64,000 nt of DNA, taken from Danio rerio. Its lineage: Eukaryota > Chordata > Actinopteri > Cypriniformes > Danionidae. The notes under the pieces were generated by a model. The model was given only the letters and a program-made list of their open reading frames with translations, had not been told where the DNA came from and searched no databases. The stretch lies in contig NC_133199.1 of assembly GCF_049306965.1 (NCBI RefSeq), positions 41,305,001 through 41,369,000 of the forward strand, written 5' to 3'. Each line of letters starts with the position of its first letter. Within the stretch, counting starts at the first letter, position 1. Positions 59,981 to 64,000 of this stretch are shown in pieces. A program made the translations under genes and the position numbers.

Positions 59981-62900
59981 ATGGATAAGAGTAAAGCCGA
60001 CGAACCGCTGAAGAAAAAGAAAGTTAAAAGTGCACAGAAAGAGAAGACGAATAAGAGAAAGGCTGAGGATGAGGTGTGTGTATTTACTGACATTTTATGT
60101 TTAGAAAACCTCTCATGTCATAGCACTCATGATAAAGATAAACATTATTTATTTAAAAACCAACCAAACCTATTCAAGTTAAAACCCTTCATAATGCATT
60201 TAATATATGCAATTAATTATTCACGATTTAAGCTAGAGCCTAATGTGGATATCTAAAGATTCTAAGTGATATTACTGTGTATTTTGAGACTTTTAATATG
60301 TCATTCAATTAATATCTTTATGAATATGGGCGTTTCACTGTTCTGGGTTGCGGCCGGAAGGGCATCCACTGCGTAAAACATATGCAGGAATAGTTGGTGG
60401 TTTATTCCGGACAGGTGACCTCTGATGAATAAGGGACTAAGCTAAAAGGAAATGAATGAATATGTCTGACATTATTTTTTACCATAAATAATAAGTACAC
60501 TAAATTACTTTTTTGTGTGTGAAGATGTTATAATAGTCATGTTTCACCCACAGTCCAAAGACATGCAGTATAGGTGAATTGGGTAAGCTGAATTGTCTGT
60601 AGTGTATGTGTGTAAATGAGTTTATTGATGTTTCCTGGTGATGGGTTGCAGCTGGAAGGGCATTCGCTGCATAAAACATATGCTGCATAAGTTGGCGGTT
60701 CATTCTGCTGTGGTGACCCCTATGCTGTTTTTATAAAAATAAGTGTATCTCACAAATGATTTGATGTAATCCGTCCAAATCAGTTGTATATAGTTTCAAA
60801 GTGTTTTATCTGTGTTTTTTTACGTTGACAAGTTTAAAGGTGACATTTGTGTTTTTTCTGTATATAGGAAAAAATGTAAAAATAATAATAATAATAATAA
60901 TAATTCTATATATATTTTGTGGTTTATTGCACTTTTAAGCTATTTAACTAGTTAATATGGTTGATGACATACACAAACTTCAAATTGGGGATGTAAGGAT
61001 TTTTTGGATTTATGGCATTTGAAAATACTCAAAAGAATGACAGCTCAACATGTGAAAATACTAAGATATAACAACTGCATAAATGATAAATTACATGAAG
61101 TTAACCCGAAAATAAATGAAAAACACTCAACAAATTATAATTTTGAGACTAGGCATGATCAAACTGTCTAAACTAGATGTCGAATTGGACATTCTAGGTT
61201 GACTCATTTGTATTTACTCAATAACGAAGTACCACCTAAATGTAACTACTGCCAGGCTGCTCCGACTATTAAACATATTTTGTTGGAATGTGGAAGTTTG
61301 AATAGGTATATATTTATAATTTATAAATTTATAATACATCATGTATAATTTTTATGTATATACATCTTTCCAAGAAATAGCCATAAGTGCAACCCAGGCT
61401 CATTCTGAAAACGTAGTCCCTTGGACTTTTCTGGAGACTGCAATTATGTTGTCGGAGGTATGTATAGCTGCTAGGGTTGGGGCGATAGACGATGCCATCG
61501 TCCATCGCCAGTGGCCAATCAGCATCGCCGATCTTCCGCTCCGCCCCCATTGCAAACTTGCTCTCGAGAAATACACACTTTGGCCCTGTTTACACTAATA
61601 CGTCTTAGTGTTAAAGAGGCATATTAGAATGAAAATGATCCACATCCACACCGTGTTTTATCTAGCATTTCTGAACAGAGTGATAATCTCCCGGAAATCG
61701 CACGTCTCCCTCCCAGTCCTCAAATGAGTCACGCACCATTTTCACCCCTCACCACCGGATCCCTCCTTTACTGGCTGACCGCTTACCTTCGTGTGAAGGG
61801 CTTTCCCGCTGCAACCGGTTTGTTCAGTTAGCTCGTTGTGTATGTCGGCAGACTTGAACCGCAGAGAGGAGCTGACCACGATGACGACCGGGTTCGAGTC
61901 CGGGAAAGCGCCGTTTCAGTAATCAGGTGAGACAAAAACAGAATCCAAAAAATAAACTGAACAAGTGCATAACAGGGTGAGAATGTGGACACATCAGACA
62001 ACATGTTAAAAATCAGACGAGGGCTTTTCTTTTTCTGGACGGCTTTTGTAAACTGTTGGTTGGGTTTAGGGAAGCGTGTGGGTGGGTCAATCGTTAAAAT
62101 TGGTTGGGTTTAATGAAAGAGGAAGGTGGGTCAGTCAGTTGGCCGGTCACACAGTCAATCAGACTAAGACTTCAGTCAGTCACAGACGGTCGCTCAACAG
62201 CCTCTGGTGGGATTACGCGAGAACAGCGCGGGCGCGAACGGCACTCGTGAAAGACCTTTGAGATGCGAAAAAGAGAATCTCATGGATTTGCGAAAACAAA
62301 AGCTGCAAAAATACGTACCTCCGGGGACATATTTCACGGTCTCCAGAAATGTCCACGGGGCCTACGTTTTCAGAATGAGCCTGGGTTGCATAAGTTGCTG
62401 ATGTGGCAATAAATACTAAGATATACCCTGGCAGTATCATTCTATGGCAGGTTAATAATGTGTCTAAGCCGAAAAAGAAAATGAATGCTGTGAATTTACA
62501 GGATCTGGTGACGTTGCAGGAAGACGAAACAAACAGAAACATCACTGAAGAAAAAACGGAGAAAAAGCAGAAGAGGAGAAAGAAAAGCAAAGCCGAGGCG
62601 AGTATAAAGATAAAAGCATTAGTCTTCTTTTCATGTTTAATTCCATTCATCTTTATTTATATAGCGCTTTTACAATGTAGATTGTGTCAGAGCAGCTTAA
62701 CATAGAAGTTAGGGTTAGAGCAAATCCATCAATGCGCAGCTCCACAAGTGAAGAAAAAAAACAACCTAGAGAGAAACCAGGTCCTGTTGGGTATAACCAT
62801 TTCTCCTCTGGCCAAACTTCCTTTGTGGAGCTGCAGTCTTGGCGCAGGAGGCTGGAGAACGCTGGACGTCCATCGTGGAGAAATGCTGGTGTTAGTAGGT

Positions 62901-64000
62901 CACCGGCTGGTCCACAGGTTCAATGCGGAGACTTGTCTGTCACTGTGCTCTTACAGGAATCAGTCCTGTGCTTTCTACTCCTCCATGACCACCACAGCAG
63001 CTGTTCAGGATACGGCCTGGTCCAGGATTATAGATACCTTGGCATCATTCCACCACAGGTCTTGGATCGCATCAGTGGTGCGGCATAGTCTCTAGGGGCC
63101 TCGGGATGAGTGTCCTCAAGTGGAAATAGAGAACAAAGAAAATAATTAGCTTAGCTGCTGTTCATAGTGTATGTAAACAAGATGCAAAAATGAAGTGTTG
63201 TAAATGAAAATAGAAGCTATAAAAACAAGCATTGGAGCGTTTCTAACAAAATGTCTGGTGCATTAAGACATTAGTCTGTCCTACAGGGGGTTTATCAACC
63301 CCACTCACATGCGTGAAGCACACTCATGCATCAAACTGTTATGCGATACTTTATGTGTATGCTTGACTAAAAAGATAGGTCTTTGATCTAGTTTTGAACT
63401 GTGAAAGTGTGTGTTAGCCTTAGACAATATCAGGAAGTCTATTCCTGTGTAGGAGCCATAAATGTGAAGGCTCGATCTCCTTTAGTAGACTTTTCTATTC
63501 TAGGTACTACCAGAAGCCAGAGTTTTGAGATCTTAAAGGCATTTCAATTTTCATGAAGGGATAATTCAGCCAAAAATCTGGTATTTAAAATTGAATCGGT
63601 GACTTTTTTTGTTATAAGTAGAACTTTAAAGATAATTTTGTGTAGCTTGGTCATTGCGAGTTTTAAATATGAAATTTTTTTCTTCATTAAACGTATAGAA
63701 ACTTTTATTATATTATTTATATTTATACTGTTTCCCAGTCCTGGGTTGCGGCCGGAAGGCACCCACTGCATAAAACATATGTAGGAATAGTTGGGGGTTC
63801 ATTCCACTGTGGCGACCTCTGAAAAATAAGGGACTAAGCTAAAGGAGAATGAATGAGTATTTCTGACATTATTTTTTCTTCTTATTAATAATAACTTCAC
63901 TAAATTACTTTTTAGTGTGTGGCTTATAAATCATCAAGAAGATGTTGTCATAGTCACTTTTTACAGAGACAAAAATGTATTGCATTTGACTGCTGTGCAG
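59981..64000 (+). CDS. N-terminal part of an unidentified Lys-rich protein
   Basis: I do not recognise this gene. Exon 59971-60073 (start codon 59981, family-like context GTTGCAATGG) encodes MDKSKADEPLKKKKVKSAQK and ends at GAG|GTGTGT. A second exon, 62502-62597, continues in phase 0 (DLVTLQEDETNRNITEEKTE, then a run of Lys and Arg) and ends either at GAG|GCGAGT or at GCGA|GTATAA. A third exon may start at 63967 (AG before it), reading RQKCIAFDCC to the window end. Alternatively, the terminal ...CTGCTGTGCAG is itself the acceptor of an exon just outside. The visible protein is low complexity, basic and acidic, with KKKK-type nuclear or nucleolar signals (inference). An untranslated exon ends at 58618. 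It may be any of several nucleolar proteins. Confidence 0.6.
60338..60465 (+). mobile_element. DANA SINE 3' fragment
   Basis: CTGGGTTGCGGCCGGAAGGG, CATCCACTGCGTAAAACATA and AAGGGACTAAGCTAAAAGGA then AATGAATGAAT is the DANA tail with its ATGAATGA end. Confidence 0.85.
60545..60725 (+). mobile_element. DANA SINE fragment
   Basis: CACCCACAGTCCAAAGACAT, AGGTGAATTGGGTAAGCTGA, GATGGGTTGCAGCTGGAAGG and AAGTTGGCGGTTCATTCTGC are successive DANA body blocks. The tRNA head and tail are missing. Confidence 0.85.
61085..61310 (+). mobile_element. LINE C-terminal fragment
   Basis: The forward frame reads IGHSRLTHLYLLNNEVPPKC then NYCQ and TIKHILLECGSLN. The pattern GHxRLTH...C..C...HILLEC is the Cys-His end of the second open frame of I/Nimb-type or similar LINEs. 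Only this tail is present. Confidence 0.75.
61389..62389. mobile_element. Inverted-repeat element (GCAACCCAGGCTCATTCTGAAAAC)
   Basis: Left GCAACCCAGGCTCATTCTGA, right TCAGAATGAGCCTGGGTTGC, nearly perfect over about 30 bases, with CTTTTCTGGAGACTG also inverted. Same family as 36498-37203. The interior includes a foreign-looking patch (61470-61560, GGGGCGATAGACGATGCCAT). No coding capacity. It ends about 110 bases before an exon of the Lys-rich gene. Confidence 0.8.
62643..63560 (+). repeat. Dispersed repeat (family A), long copy
   Basis: CATCTTTATTTATATAGCGC, TTTTACAATGTAGATTGTGT, GCGCAGCTCCACAAGTG, ACTTGTCTGTCACTGTGCTC, CTACTCCTCCATGACCACCA. Then the parts shared with 6366-7139. Short frames in it are decoys. 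It lies about 45 bases downstream of an exon of the Lys-rich gene. Confidence 0.75.
63730..63855 (+). mobile_element. DANA SINE 3' fragment
   Basis: TCCTGGGTTGCGGCCGGAAG, ACCCACTGCATAAAACATAT, GGGACTAAGCTAAAGGAGAA then TGAATGAGTA. Same tail as 60338-60465. Confidence 0.8.

Noticed and set aside
62684-63095. 115- to 134-codon open frames near the right edge
   Set aside because: They lie in dispersed repeat family A, whose other copy (6366) does not keep the frame.
63967-64000. CIAFDC resembling the first motif of DEDD exonucleases (ALDCEM)
   Set aside because: Only 11 codons, the acidic residue after Cys is not present, and the exon itself is uncertain.

Overview
This window is vertebrate nuclear DNA, almost certainly from a zebrafish or a close cyprinid (Danio rerio-like). 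The evidence is spliced genes with short conserved exons in long AT-rich introns, DANA-type SINE pieces, Tdr/Tc1-type transposons, many fish MITEs, and long (AT)n, (ATCT)n and (TG)n tracts. There is no sign of bacterial or viral gene organisation. Several genes (wdr24, anks3, the C16orf91 homologue uqcc4) have human counterparts on 16p13.3, so part of the order reflects old synteny.

Layout. 0-4 kb: Tc1-like transposon, AT-rich DNA and a likely upstream region for wdr24. 4.4-18.1 kb: wdr24 (+), 11 coding exons, 779 aa, the GATOR2 WD40/zinc-finger subunit. 18.1-23.1 kb: MITE relics and a 3.1-kb GT-rich minisatellite between two convergent genes. 23.1-40.6 kb: anks3 (-), 14 coding exons, 622 aa, ankyrin repeats plus SAM plus coiled coil. 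Its introns hold an 18-copy 81-bp array, a hAT element with a Harbinger-like element inside it, GATA-type microsatellites and many MITEs. 41.1-47.8 kb: a C8orf33 (UPF0488) homologue (-). 48.4-52.7 kb: a replacement histone H3.3 gene (+), head to head with the C8orf33 homologue. 53.4-55.7 kb: a thicket of hAT-type MITEs. 55.9-58.2 kb: uqcc4 (-), a mitochondrial complex III assembly factor. 58.5-64 kb: the 5' part of an unidentified lysine-rich protein gene (+), head to head with uqcc4 and running off the window.

The genes do not form one pathway. wdr24 works in amino-acid signalling to mTORC1, anks3 in cilium-linked scaffolding, H3.3 in chromatin and uqcc4 in respiratory chain assembly. What they share is compact arrangement: two head-to-head promoter pairs and one tight tandem pair (C8orf33 homologue then anks3).

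I found no previously undescribed multi-gene system. The observations most worth checking are: (1) reading frames that require GC-AG introns in three neighbouring genes; (2) an 81-bp intronic tandem array in which most units carry a GC box and one or two CCAAT boxes; (3) a MITE insertion that created the TTAA target used by the next transposon; (4) a 3-kb minisatellite with an approximately 473-bp higher-order duplication; (5) an unidentified Lys-rich gene at the right edge. All exon coordinates were read by eye from splice sites, frame and homology recalled from memory. No alignment or database search was run.
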